Positions 1 to 8,063 of a stretch of DNA of 64,000 bases are shown here, one piece after another. Origin of the DNA: Actinoplanes sp. SE50/110 (GTDB lineage Bacteria; Actinomycetota; Actinomycetes; Mycobacteriales; Micromonosporaceae). A program made the translations under genes and the position numbers. Within the stretch, counting starts at the first letter, position 1, and each line of letters begins with the position of its first letter. The notes under the pieces were generated by a model, which saw only the letters and a list, made by a program, of their open reading frames with translations, ran no database searches and was not told the DNA's origin. The DNA is taken from assembly GCF_900119315.1 (NCBI RefSeq), contig NZ_LT827010.1:5055001-5119000 (forward strand). The letters are read 5' to 3'.

Positions 1-118
1 TACAGCAGGCGGGGGACGAGTCTCATGGGCCGTCCTTACGGGGGAAGACGAGAGAGCGCTCTCACAAATGTTTCCTCAGTGTTTCCTTGTGAACGGAACG
101 TGTCAAGCATCGATGAAA

Positions 119-147
119 GGGCCGGGCAACTCATCGGTGCCCGGCCC
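119..147 (-). terminator. hairpin terminator after the DUF6345 gene
   Basis: A perfect 10-bp stem (119-128 GGGCCGGGCA with 138-147 TGCCCGGCCC, 9-base loop) lies about 20 bases past the stop of the minus-strand gene at 169-1689. There is no long U tract, as is common for terminators in high-GC actinomycetes. I see nothing else recognisable in bases 1-118. Confidence 0.6.
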
Positions 148-168
148 CGCCCCACAGCGGCCCGGAGA

Positions 169-1689
169 TCAGCTGACGGGCTCCTCCAGCACGTACCGCT
201 TGGCCAGCCCGCCGCCGAAGTCGACCTCGACCTCGCGCCGCGCCACCAGCACCGCGCCGTCGCCGTGCACCGCGTAGCCGACCTCGGTCGAGTCCGGCAC
301 CACCCGCACCGCGCTGGGCACCCGCCCGCCGGCCGCGGCCCGGCGCAGGCGCCGCTGCAGCGACTCGCCGAAGAGTTCGTCGAGGTTCGACACCGCGTCG
401 ACGCCGGTCCGCTGCCGGGGCACCGGCCGCGGCGGCGCCGCGGAGGCGTCCCGCAGGTCGGCGACCGGCCGGGTGGAGTCGGCGATCCCGGTGACCGTGC
501 CCTCGTTGTCGACCCGCACGTGCAGCCGCCCGCCGTCCGGGCTGACCACCGGCACCCCGTCGATCAGCTGCACGAAGCCCACGCTCCGCTCGCGCACCTG
601 TTCGTCGACCTGCTCGTCGGCGCTGGCCCCGGCGTGCCGGTCGTAACGGATGTGGTCGAGCGCCAGGTCGGCATGCTCGGCCAGCCGGTACCGCTCGATC
701 GCCTGCCGGGCGGCCGCGACCGCCTGCTCGTCGGTGAGCCGCGCGTCGCTGACGGCGGTGCCGGCCAGGGTGACCTCGCGGGCGCCGTTCGCGCCGAGCA
801 CCAGCCGGGCCTCGCCGCCGAACCGGTCGGTCCAGGCGCCGGCCAGGTCACGCGCGCTGGCCGCGGCGAACTTCGCCGAGCGGACCCCGGCCGGCACGTC
901 CAGGCTGCGGGCACGCAGGCTGGCCCGGTCGTACCAGCGCCACCACCACCAGGTGGTGCTGGCCCGGCCGGCGTCGAAGAGCCGTTCGTTGAACAGCCGA
1001 TCGGTGGCCTCGGCCTGGGTCGCGCCGCACGCGGTCACCGCCGGCTCCTGGCCGTGGCTGATCCGCCAGGACGCGTCGAGGAACGCGGTGCTGAACGACT
1101 TGTTCTTGTTCCACTCCTGGAAGAAGAAACGGCCGTAGTCGCCGTTGTCGACGCTGACCGTCTCGTATCCGAAAATCATCCGCAGCCCGAGGTTGGCGGT
1201 CTGCCAGGTCCGTATCGGCGACTGCCCGCCCTTGACCCGCACCGATTCGCAGGTCGACCAGAACACGTAACGGGCGTATTCGTTGCCCAGCCGCATGTCA
1301 TTGGAACTGGTCCAGTGGTCGCCGCCCCAGTCGTTGCCGACCGGAATGGAGAACACCCCGTTGCTCGCCATTCCGCCGTGCCCGGAGTGATAGACCACCT
1401 TGGCCGCGTCGAAGCCGTAGTCGTCCAGGTAGTTGTCGTAGGTCTCCTCGTAGATCCACTGCCCCACGCTGGCGTCCCTGTACCAGCCGTTGGGCGTGTT
1501 GAACTGTTTCACGTAGTCGTAGAATCCCTGCGCATCGTCGTGCGTCAGGCTCAGATCACCGACGCCGGGCGGGAAATCCTCGATCGAGGTGAAGAAATAG
1601 ATGTCCTGCTGGGTCCCCTTGGTGGCCTCGCCGGAGCCGCCGTTCGGGTCGGTCCCGGAGACCAGCCGGGCGTCGATCAGCTCGCTCAT
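169..1689 (-). CDS. DUF6345-type protein with caspase-like His/Cys pair
   Basis: A 506-residue protein with no signal peptide. I chose the ATG at 1689 because an AGGAG box precedes it; the frame stays open further upstream without sense. The N-terminal half (about residues 25-200) resembles DUF6345 domains and shows two motifs in the order typical of clan CD peptidases: a hydrophobic strand ending HSGHGG (His101, His104) and, 43 residues later, FWSTCESV (Cys147). Family membership is from memory of the motif pattern; protease activity is inference. The C-terminal half is rich in Ala, Arg and Asp, repeats DLR/ADLR-like stretches, and could be a PepSY-like or substrate-binding region. The gene is monocistronic, ends at a strong hairpin, and is divergent from the large sensor at 2014. 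Confidence 0.65.
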   Translation of the reverse strand: MSELIDARLVSGTDPNGGSGEATKGTQQDIYFFTSIEDFPPGVGDLSLTHDDAQGFYDYVKQFNTPNGWYRDASVGQWIYEETYDNYLDDYGFDAAKVVYHSGHGGMASNGVFSIPVGNDWGGDHWTSSNDMRLGNEYARYVFWSTCESVRVKGGQSPIRTWQTANLGLRMIFGYETVSVDNGDYGRFFFQEWNKNKSFSTAFLDASWRISHGQEPAVTACGATQAEATDRLFNERLFDAGRASTTWWWWRWYDRASLRARSLDVPAGVRSAKFAAASARDLAGAWTDRFGGEARLVLGANGAREVTLAGTAVSDARLTDEQAVAAARQAIERYRLAEHADLALDHIRYDRHAGASADEQVDEQVRERSVGFVQLIDGVPVVSPDGGRLHVRVDNEGTVTGIADSTRPVADLRDASAAPPRPVPRQRTGVDAVSNLDELFGESLQRRLRRAAAGGRVPSAVRVVPDSTEVGYAVHGDGAVLVARREVEVDFGGGLAKRYVLEEPVS

Positions 1690-2013
1690 TCCGTAGCTCC
1701 TGTTCTGCGGTCGGACACACAGGAAGGAGCCGTTTTCCGGCGGGCAGATACCGCGGTGGCACGATCGGTGCGGACGACCGGCCGATCGGCCTACCCCACG
1801 AGAAAGGCACACCCCTTTAAAACATGATTTGGTACGTCACGCGGCTGCTCGCCGACTGCTCGACCGTCGCCGGTCATCGAGCGTGCGGTGATCGTCGCAC
1901 CGCGCCCGGTGGCGCGCGGCACCACGGCCCACCGGGGTAGACCGCGCGCCATGTGGGTAGAGCGGACGCGTACTTTGAGAACCGTTCTGTGCGGGTGAGG
2001 GGAACTTCGTACG

Positions 2014-5000
2014 GTGAGCGACGTCTTCGCAGCGGACGCCGAGGTCGGCCGGGATCTTGCCGCAGTCGACTGGGCGGCCACCCCGCTCGGGCCGCCGGAT
2101 GCCTGGCCACAGAGCCTGCGCACCGCGGTCAGCATCCTGCTGTCGTCGCGCTTCTCGATGTGGATGGCCTGGGGTCCCGAGCTGACCTTCTTCTGCAACG
2201 CGGCCTACCGCCGCGACACCCTGGCCCGCAAGTATCCGTGGGCGCTGGGCCGGTCCGCGCGGGAGGTCTGGGCCGAGATCTGGCCCGACATCGGCCCGCG
2301 CATCCAGAACGTGCTCGACACCGGTCAGGCCACCTGGGACGAGGACCTGCTGCTGTTCCTGGAACGCTCCGGCTACCCGGAGGAGAGTTACCACACGTTC
2401 TCCTACAGCCCGCTGCGCGACGACGCCGGCGCGCTGGTCGGCATGCTCTGCGTGGTCAGCGAGGAGACCGACCGGGTGATCGCCGAGCGGCGGATGGCGA
2501 CGCTGCGCGACCTCGGCTCCGACCCGAGTGTGATCCGCACCGAGCAGGAGACCCTGGCCTTCGCCGCCCGCCAGCTCGACCGCAACCGCCGCGACCTGCC
2601 GTTCACCCTCACCTACCTGTACGACGAGGCCGGCCGCGCCCACCTGCGCGCGGCCACCGGGATCGAGCCGGGCCACCCGGCCGCGCCGGAAACCGTCGAG
2701 GCGGACCACCCGTACGCCGGTGCCACCGAGTCGCGGCTGGTCCCGCTGACCGGGGCCGGCCTGCCCACCGGCGATTGGACCGCCCCACCCGAGCAGGCCC
2801 TGGTGGTGCCGCTGCAGCCGTTCGGGTTCATGGTCACCGCGCTGAACCGCTACCGGCCGATCGACGAGCCCTACCGCGGCTTCGTCGAGCTGGCCGCCGG
2901 GCACGTGGCGGCCGGGATCGGCAGCGCCCGCAGCTACCAGGCCCAGCAGCGGCGCGCCGAGGAACTGGCCGAGCTGGACCGGGCGAAGACCACGTTCTTC
3001 TCCAACATCAGCCACGAGTTCCGCACCCCGCTCACCCTGATCATGGGCCCGGTCGACGAGCTGCGCACCCGGCTGGCCGGCGCCGATCAGCCGATCCGCG
3101 ACGAACTCGACGTGATCCACCGCAACGGGCTGCGGCTCGGCAAACTGGTCACCGCGCTGCTCGACTTCTCCCGGCTGGAAGCCGGCCGGATGCAGGCCCG
3201 TTTCGAGCCGGTCGACCTCGCCGCCACCACCGGCGAACTGGCCAGCGTCTTCCGGTCCGCGATCGAACGCGCCGGGCTGCGTTTCGAGGTGGACTGCCCG
3301 CCCCTGCCCGAGCCGGTCCTTCTCGACCGCGGCATGTGGGAGAAGGTGATCCTCAACCTGCTGAGCAACGCCCTCAAGTTCACCTTCGAGGGCGCCATCC
3401 GGGTGACGGTCGCCGCCGGCGACGACGCGGCCGTGATCACCGTGGCCGACACCGGCATCGGGGTGGCACCCGAGGAGATGCCCCGGCTGTTCGAACGCTT
3501 CCACCGGATCGGCACCGCGCGGTCCCGGTCCAACGAGGGCAGCGGTATCGGCCTGGCCCTGGTCAAGGAGCTGGTCGGACTGCACCGGGGCACCGTCACC
3601 GCGGACAGCGAACCGGGCGGGGGCACCACCTTCACCATCCGGCTGCCGTTCGGCGCCGCGCACCTGCCGGCCGACGCCGTGGTCGCGTCCGGCTCGGCGG
3701 CCGCGCCGTCCACCACGGTCGAGCCCTTCCTGCAGGAGGCGAACCGCTGGCTGCCCGGTGACCCGCCACCCGAGGAGACGCCGATCACCCGGCTCGACGG
3801 GGCCACCGCCGACGTCCTGGTCGCCGACGACAACGCCGACATGCGCGACTACCTGACCCGGCTGCTGCGCTCGGCCGGGCACCGGGTCACCGCGGTCGGC
3901 GACGGCCGCCAGGCGCTCGACGCGATCCGCACCGACGCGCCCGACCTGGTGGTCAGCGACGTGATGATGCCCCGGATGACCGGACTGGAGCTGGTCACGG
4001 CGCTGCGGGCGGACAACCGTACCGCCGGGGTGCCGGTCCTGCTGCTCTCCGCCCGGGCCGGCGAGGAGGCCTCGATCGAGGGTCTCGAGGCCGGCGCCGA
4101 CGACTACCTGTTCAAACCGTTCTCGGCGGCCGAGCTGCTGGCCCGGGTCCGCGCCAACGTGGAGCTGGCCCGGCTGCGCAACCACCACGCCCGCTGGCGC
4201 ACCGCGCTGGTCGACTCGCTGCAGGAGGCGTTCTTCGTCTGCGACGAGGACGGCGCGGTCATCGAGATCAACACGGCCTTCACCGACATGATCGGTTTCG
4301 GTCCGGAGGATCTGCCGTACGCGCCGGTCCACCCGTGGTGGCCCGACCGGGAGTCCGATCCGGAGGCGTACGCCGAGGTCGCCGACGCCTTCCACCTGCT
4401 CATGCAGGCTCACCAGGGGGAATACACGGTCCCGGTCAAGCACCGTGACGGCCACCGGTTGTGGGTGGCCGCCTCGTTCAACCACGTGCGCGACCCGGAA
4501 AGCGGGCGGCGGGTCATCGTCGGCACCTTCCGGGACGTCACCGACGAGCACTACGCGATCCAGCGGGAGACCGCGCTGGCCGCGCTGAGCATGCGGCTCT
4601 CCGGCGCCGACGACCTGTCCGACGCGCTCACCGGCGCCCTCGACGAACTGCGCGGGCTGTGGCAGGCGTCGGTCGTGCTCGGCGCCGTCTTCACCGGCGA
4701 CGCCACCCCCGCGCTGACCACCACCGACCCGGCGGTCACCTGGGCGGGCGCCCCGCAGGACCGGATCGTCGCGCTGCGCGACGGGCCGCCGCTGACCGCG
4801 GTCGCCACCCCCACCGAAGGCGCCGGGATCGCCCTGGAGCACCCGGACGGCACCCTGGTCGTCTGGATCGGGCTCGGCCCGCGACGCCCGTTCACCGAGC
4901 AGGACGAGACCCTGCTCGCGCTGCTCGCCGGGCACCTCGGTCAGGGTCTGCGCCGGGTGCACCAGATCGACCAGCAACGGGAGACCGCGCTCGCCCTGCA

Positions 5001-6054
5001 GCGCGCCATCCTCGGCCCGGCGCAACTGCCCGCCGGCTTCGCGGTCCGCTACGAGCCGGCCACCCGGCCGCTCAAGGTCGGCGGCGACTGGTACGACACC
5101 GTCCCGCTGCCCGACGGCCGGATCGGCATCGTCGTCGGTGACTGCGTCGGCCACGGGTTGCGCGCCGCCACCGTGATGGGCCAGCTCCGCTCCGCCTGCC
5201 GTGCCCTGCTGCTGCAGGACTCCCGCCCGGCCCGCGCCCTGGAGGCTCTGGACCGGTTCGCCGCCCTGCTGCCCGGCGCCAGCTGCGCCACCGTGTTCTG
5301 CGGGGTGCTCGACCCGGCGAACGGGCACCTGACCTACTCGGCGGCCGGCCACCCCCCGCCCATCGTGGCGCTGGCCGACGGCACCGTCGAGCTGCTCGAC
5401 GGCGGCCGGGCCCGGCCGATCGGGATCCGCCCGCAGGACGAGCGGCGCGAGGCCGAATACGCGATGACGCCCCGCTCCACCCTGCTGCTCTACACCGACG
5501 GCCTGGTCGAGCGCCGCCGGCAGCCGCTGACCGCCGGCATCGAACGGGTCGCCGACGCGGTCCGGACCGGTCGGCGTACTCCGGTCGAGGAGCTGGCCAC
5601 CGAGGTGATGGAACGCCTCGCCCCGGCCGGCGGCTACGACGACGACGTGGCCCTGCTGCTGTACCGCCAGCCCGGCCCGCTGGAGATCGAGTTTCCGGCC
5701 GAGTCGTCCCGGCTCGCCCCGATCCGCAGCGCTCTGCGCGGTTGGCTGGACCGCTGCGGCATCGACCCGGTCACTGCGCAGAACGTGCTGGTCGCCGCCG
5801 GGGAAGCGTGCGCCAACGCGATCGAGCACGGCCACCGCGACCTGACCGGCGGCCTGATCCGGTTGCGCGCCGCGGTCACCGCCGACGCGCTGCGCCTGAT
5901 CGTGTCGGACACCGGTCGCTGGCGGGTCCCCCAGCCGGACGACAATCCCCACCGGGGCCGCGGCATCATGCTTATGCGCGCTTTCATGGGCGAGGTCACC
6001 ATCACCACCGGCACCGCCGGGACCATCATCGACATGCAGACAAGGATCGTGTGA
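2014..6054 (+). CDS. hybrid sensor kinase / receiver / PP2C phosphatase / anti-sigma kinase
   Basis: A 1346-residue soluble signalling protein, GTG start with GAGGGGA upstream. Domains in order: N-terminal PAS-like sensor (about 20-160), weak GAF-like region (about 170-310), HisKA with SHEFRTPL (His334), HATPase with N-box NLLSNALKF and G boxes DTGIGV and GSGIGLAL (about 440-550), receiver with SDVMMPRM (Asp649) and conserved Lys in FKPF, PAS (about 730-850), a second GAF-like segment, a SpoIIE/PP2C phosphatase with GGDWYD (Asp1025, Asp1028), and a C-terminal RsbW-type HATPase with GEACANAIEHG (Asn1268). It therefore combines a two-component core with both enzymes of a partner-switching circuit. 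The stop overlaps the STAS gene start by one base, so the antagonist it should act on is translationally coupled. Likely role: control of an alternative sigma factor by an unknown signal (inference). Confidence 0.93.
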   Translation: MSDVFAADAEVGRDLAAVDWAATPLGPPDAWPQSLRTAVSILLSSRFSMWMAWGPELTFFCNAAYRRDTLARKYPWALGRSAREVWAEIWPDIGPRIQNVLDTGQATWDEDLLLFLERSGYPEESYHTFSYSPLRDDAGALVGMLCVVSEETDRVIAERRMATLRDLGSDPSVIRTEQETLAFAARQLDRNRRDLPFTLTYLYDEAGRAHLRAATGIEPGHPAAPETVEADHPYAGATESRLVPLTGAGLPTGDWTAPPEQALVVPLQPFGFMVTALNRYRPIDEPYRGFVELAAGHVAAGIGSARSYQAQQRRAEELAELDRAKTTFFSNISHEFRTPLTLIMGPVDELRTRLAGADQPIRDELDVIHRNGLRLGKLVTALLDFSRLEAGRMQARFEPVDLAATTGELASVFRSAIERAGLRFEVDCPPLPEPVLLDRGMWEKVILNLLSNALKFTFEGAIRVTVAAGDDAAVITVADTGIGVAPEEMPRLFERFHRIGTARSRSNEGSGIGLALVKELVGLHRGTVTADSEPGGGTTFTIRLPFGAAHLPADAVVASGSAAAPSTTVEPFLQEANRWLPGDPPPEETPITRLDGATADVLVADDNADMRDYLTRLLRSAGHRVTAVGDGRQALDAIRTDAPDLVVSDVMMPRMTGLELVTALRADNRTAGVPVLLLSARAGEEASIEGLEAGADDYLFKPFSAAELLARVRANVELARLRNHHARWRTALVDSLQEAFFVCDEDGAVIEINTAFTDMIGFGPEDLPYAPVHPWWPDRESDPEAYAEVADAFHLLMQAHQGEYTVPVKHRDGHRLWVAASFNHVRDPESGRRVIVGTFRDVTDEHYAIQRETALAALSMRLSGADDLSDALTGALDELRGLWQASVVLGAVFTGDATPALTTTDPAVTWAGAPQDRIVALRDGPPLTAVATPTEGAGIALEHPDGTLVVWIGLGPRRPFTEQDETLLALLAGHLGQGLRRVHQIDQQRETALALQRAILGPAQLPAGFAVRYEPATRPLKVGGDWYDTVPLPDGRIGIVVGDCVGHGLRAATVMGQLRSACRALLLQDSRPARALEALDRFAALLPGASCATVFCGVLDPANGHLTYSAAGHPPPIVALADGTVELLDGGRARPIGIRPQDERREAEYAMTPRSTLLLYTDGLVERRRQPLTAGIERVADAVRTGRRTPVEELATEVMERLAPAGGYDDDVALLLYRQPGPLEIEFPAESSRLAPIRSALRGWLDRCGIDPVTAQNVLVAAGEACANAIEHGHRDLTGGLIRLRAAVTADALRLIVSDTGRWRVPQPDDNPHRGRGIMLMRAFMGEVTITTGTAGTIIDMQTRIV

Positions 6055-6353
6055 TGACCACCGCGCTGACGCTGACCACCGGGCAGCAACCCGACGGCGC
6101 GCCGCTGCTCGCCGCGGCCGGTGAGATCGACATGAGCAACGCGGACACCTTCGCCGCGGCCCTGAGCGCCTCGGCCCCGGCGGCCGGCCGTCCGCTGCTG
6201 GTGGATTTGACCGCGGTCGAATATCTGGACAGTGCCGGCCTGGCCGCCCTGTTCCGCCACGCCGACCGGATCGAGGTCGTCACCGGCCCGCTGCTGGCCC
6301 CGCTGCTCGCCGTCTCCGGCCTCGGCGACCTCACCACGGTCCACAGCCGCTGA
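6054..6353 (+). CDS. STAS-domain anti-sigma factor antagonist
   Basis: A 99-residue single-domain protein of the SpoIIAA/RsbV type. The phosphorylatable serine sits in EYLDSAGLAAL (Ser60). Its ATG shares one base with the stop of the upstream sensor (TGATG), implying co-translation. In the established partner-switch scheme, the RsbW-like kinase domain phosphorylates this serine and the SpoIIE-type phosphatase removes it; only the unphosphorylated form titrates the kinase and frees a sigma factor. Both enzymes are present in the preceding protein. No sigma factor gene is nearby, so the target must lie elsewhere. Confidence 0.93.
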   Translation: MTTALTLTTGQQPDGAPLLAAAGEIDMSNADTFAAALSASAPAAGRPLLVDLTAVEYLDSAGLAALFRHADRIEVVTGPLLAPLLAVSGLGDLTTVHSR

Positions 6354-6360
6354 CGCCCTC

Positions 6361-6423
6361 TCCGGCCACAGCGACCCCCGGCACAGTCCCGGGCCACCGA
6401 CACCGCCTCCGGCCACAGCGACC
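6361..6423. repeat. pair of 16-bp direct repeats
   Basis: TCCGGCCACAGCGACC occurs at 6361-6376 and again at 6408-6423, an offset of 47 bp, just after the STAS stop. The rest of the 6354-6627 gap holds no recognisable gene. The offset equals the period of the tandem repeat at 7417, which may be coincidence. Confidence 0.5.
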
Positions 6424-6627
6424 GCGCTGCCGGGCGGTTCGGAGGTGGACACCGGCGCGTGTTCACATGTGTGCGAATTCGCATGCTCACCATGGGTGAC
6501 GCCGCCCCCGTTATGGACCCGTTAACCTGCCTCGGCTTGACGGGACCTCTGCGGGCCGGGTTGACTCTGCCTGTTCATGAGCGATTCCGTCGGAATTTGT
6601 GCGCTCGAACTCGCTTGGAGGAGATGC

Positions 6628-7395
6628 ATGCACCCCCTCGCCGACCGGCTGCGCGCAGCCCTCACGGCCGGCCGATCGGTCACCCTCTCCGCCGGGGACG
6701 TGCCGCTGTTCACCTACTCCTACGGCGCCGCCCAGCCCGAGCTGCGCGACCTGCGCACCCTCGACGGCGCCGCGCTCCCCTCGGCGGTCACCTGGACGCC
6801 GCCGCACGCCGCCCCGGGCGCCGCCACCCACGTCGCGATCACCGACCTGTCGTCCTCCGACGACAGCGCGACGGTCGCCCACCACCTGCGCTGGCCGGCC
6901 TTCGACGAGTGGCGTTCACTGACCGCCTCGCTGTCCGGCGCCGGCGCCTGGACGCTGCTCTTCGAGAACACCGTCACCAACGTCTCCGGCCGCCGCCTGC
7001 TCCTCGACGGCCGCTCCCTGGCCATGCCCACCCTCGCCGCGCCCGCCGCGGCGCCGACCGCCTGGCATGCCGCCCACGGCGACGACTTCACCCTGGTGGC
7101 CGTCGACGACGCCGCCAACCTGCAGCATCCGCCACGCTGGTCGGCCGGTCTGAGCCCGGCCCCGTTCGGTGCCACCGGCGTCGTCGTCGGCGTCGACCGC
7201 ACGATCGCCTTCCGCTACGCGCTGGTCATCGCCCCGCCCGGGCCTCCCCCGGACGCGTTGGCCGGCCTCGGCCTGAACGCGCTGGCCGGCCCGTCGGTCG
7301 CCCGCCCGCATCGCTGCCATGGCGACCACTCCCGTGCCACCCCGACCCGCAAGGCCCGGGGCCGCGCCCTGACCCGCCGCCGCGACACCCACTGA
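6628..7395 (+). CDS. reduced PmoA-like (DUF6807-type) protein
   Basis: A 255-residue protein. The ATG at 6628 is chosen for the GGAGGAG box directly upstream. Segments resemble the PmoA/DUF6807 family: an opening V-PLFTYSYG strand, a LRTLDG motif, a WTLLFENTVTNVSGR strand pair, and a late TLVAVDDAANLQHPPRW stretch followed by the closing FRYALVIAPP strand. The His-rich core between the LRT motif and the middle strands that full-length relatives have seems shortened, and the last 35 residues are low-complexity basic sequence running towards the repeat patch. It may be a degenerate family member. The assignment is from motif recall only; function unknown. Confidence 0.55.
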   Translation: MHPLADRLRAALTAGRSVTLSAGDVPLFTYSYGAAQPELRDLRTLDGAALPSAVTWTPPHAAPGAATHVAITDLSSSDDSATVAHHLRWPAFDEWRSLTASLSGAGAWTLLFENTVTNVSGRRLLLDGRSLAMPTLAAPAAAPTAWHAAHGDDFTLVAVDDAANLQHPPRWSAGLSPAPFGATGVVVGVDRTIAFRYALVIAPPGPPPDALAGLGLNALAGPSVARPHRCHGDHSRATPTRKARGRALTRRRDTH

Positions 7396-7416
7396 CGCGG
7401 CGCCACACCCACCGGC

Positions 7417-7540
7417 GCGCACGGCGCAACACCCACGGACCGCGCACTGCCACACCCGCCGACGCGCACGGCGCAACACCCACGGACCGCGCACCGCCAC
7501 ACCCGCTGACACCCGCACCGCCACACCCGCCGACGCGGCG
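7417..7540. repeat. 47-bp tandem repeat, about 2.6 copies
   Basis: Two near-identical 47-bp units start at 7417 and 7464, each opening GCGCACGGCGCAACACCC and containing GGACCGCGCAC then CCACACCCGC. A degenerate partial copy follows at 7511-7540, and a diverged one precedes at about 7380. The patch lies directly after the PmoA-like stop. Units are adjacent with no spacers, so this is not a CRISPR array. Confidence 0.7.
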
Positions 7541-7683
7541 CGGTTGCAGCCCGCCGTGACGTACCGCGCCTCGATCGGCCTTGACCGTGCTGTGCAGCGC
7601 CTTGCCCAGCGCGCCCTTGACCACCGATCCGGGCAGCAGCCCAGTGACCCTGCCGTTGAGGTTCCTGCCGTCGCGCACCCGGG
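7540..7683 (-). pseudogene. frameshifted C-terminal gene remnant
   Basis: Read on the minus strand from 7683, one frame gives a protein-like stretch (GRNLNGRVTGLLPGSVV, then KGALGKALHSTVKA). Near 7590 the sense moves to the next frame, where deleting one base gives KAIEARYVTAG. The combined stretch looks like the end of a real protein broken by a one-base shift. No start or ribosome site belongs to it, and it lies past the antitoxin's terminator. I do not recognise the family. Confidence 0.3.
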
Positions 7684-7690
7684 CCGGCGG

Positions 7691-7725
7691 CCCGGGCCCA
7701 CCCCGGGCCACGGGGTGGGCCCGGG
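7691..7725 (-). terminator. 15-bp perfect hairpin after the antitoxin gene
   Basis: CCCGGGCCCACCCCG (7691-7705) pairs exactly with 7711-7725 across a 5-base GGCCA loop. It starts 4 bases after the stop of the minus-strand gene at 7730-7909, the expected place for its terminator. Confidence 0.8.
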
Positions 7726-7729
7726 GTGC

Positions 7730-7909
7730 TCAGGGCTGGGTGTCGCCGGCGCCGGTGCGGCGCTGGGCCTCGTCGACCGCCTTGTCGATCTGGTCGCTGT
7801 ATTTGCCGCCGGTCCGCCGGTCCACCTGTTCCCCGGCCTTGTCCAGCAGTTTGTCGACCTGCTCGTCGTGCTTGTCGAGGAAGTCCTTCGCCTTGTCCAG
7901 GAAACTCAT
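7730..7909 (-). CDS. MT0933/Rv0909-type antitoxin
   Basis: A 59-residue, highly charged helical protein opening MSFLDKAKDFLDKHDEQ, with repeated DKAxxxVD units and the block RRTGGKYSDQIDKAVDEAQ. This pattern (D-K-A repeats followed by TGGKY-D-ID-A) is the signature of the MT0933 antitoxin family (PF14013). A GGGGGATG ribosome-binding stretch precedes the ATG. In mycobacterial examples the antitoxin is followed by a toxin gene; here only a strong hairpin follows, so this is an orphan. Such proteins are widespread in actinobacteria as solo genes, and a true toxin-neutralising role is not established here. Confidence 0.8.
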   Translation of the reverse strand: MSFLDKAKDFLDKHDEQVDKLLDKAGEQVDRRTGGKYSDQIDKAVDEAQRRTGAGDTQP

Positions 7910-8063
7910 CGTGCATCCCCCTCAGCTGTTCCACCGTGCACGCCGCGTGGCGGCGACCGGACGCGCCGTTGATGGCGTACGCAATAACAAGGGTGACAGA
8001 AACGCCGGTGCCGCCGCCCTCTAGCATTGCGGCGGTTCGGCACGCGGGTGGAAACGAGGCGAC

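Noticed and set aside
1837..5952. A 1371-codon open frame on the minus strand across the hybrid sensor
   Set aside because: It is an antisense shadow of a very GC-rich gene; low-complexity Arg/Gly/Ala/Pro/Val sequence without motifs, while the plus strand carries clear domains.
7417..7540. Possible CRISPR-like array
   Set aside because: Units are directly adjacent with no unique spacers, only about 2.6 copies, and there are no cas genes.
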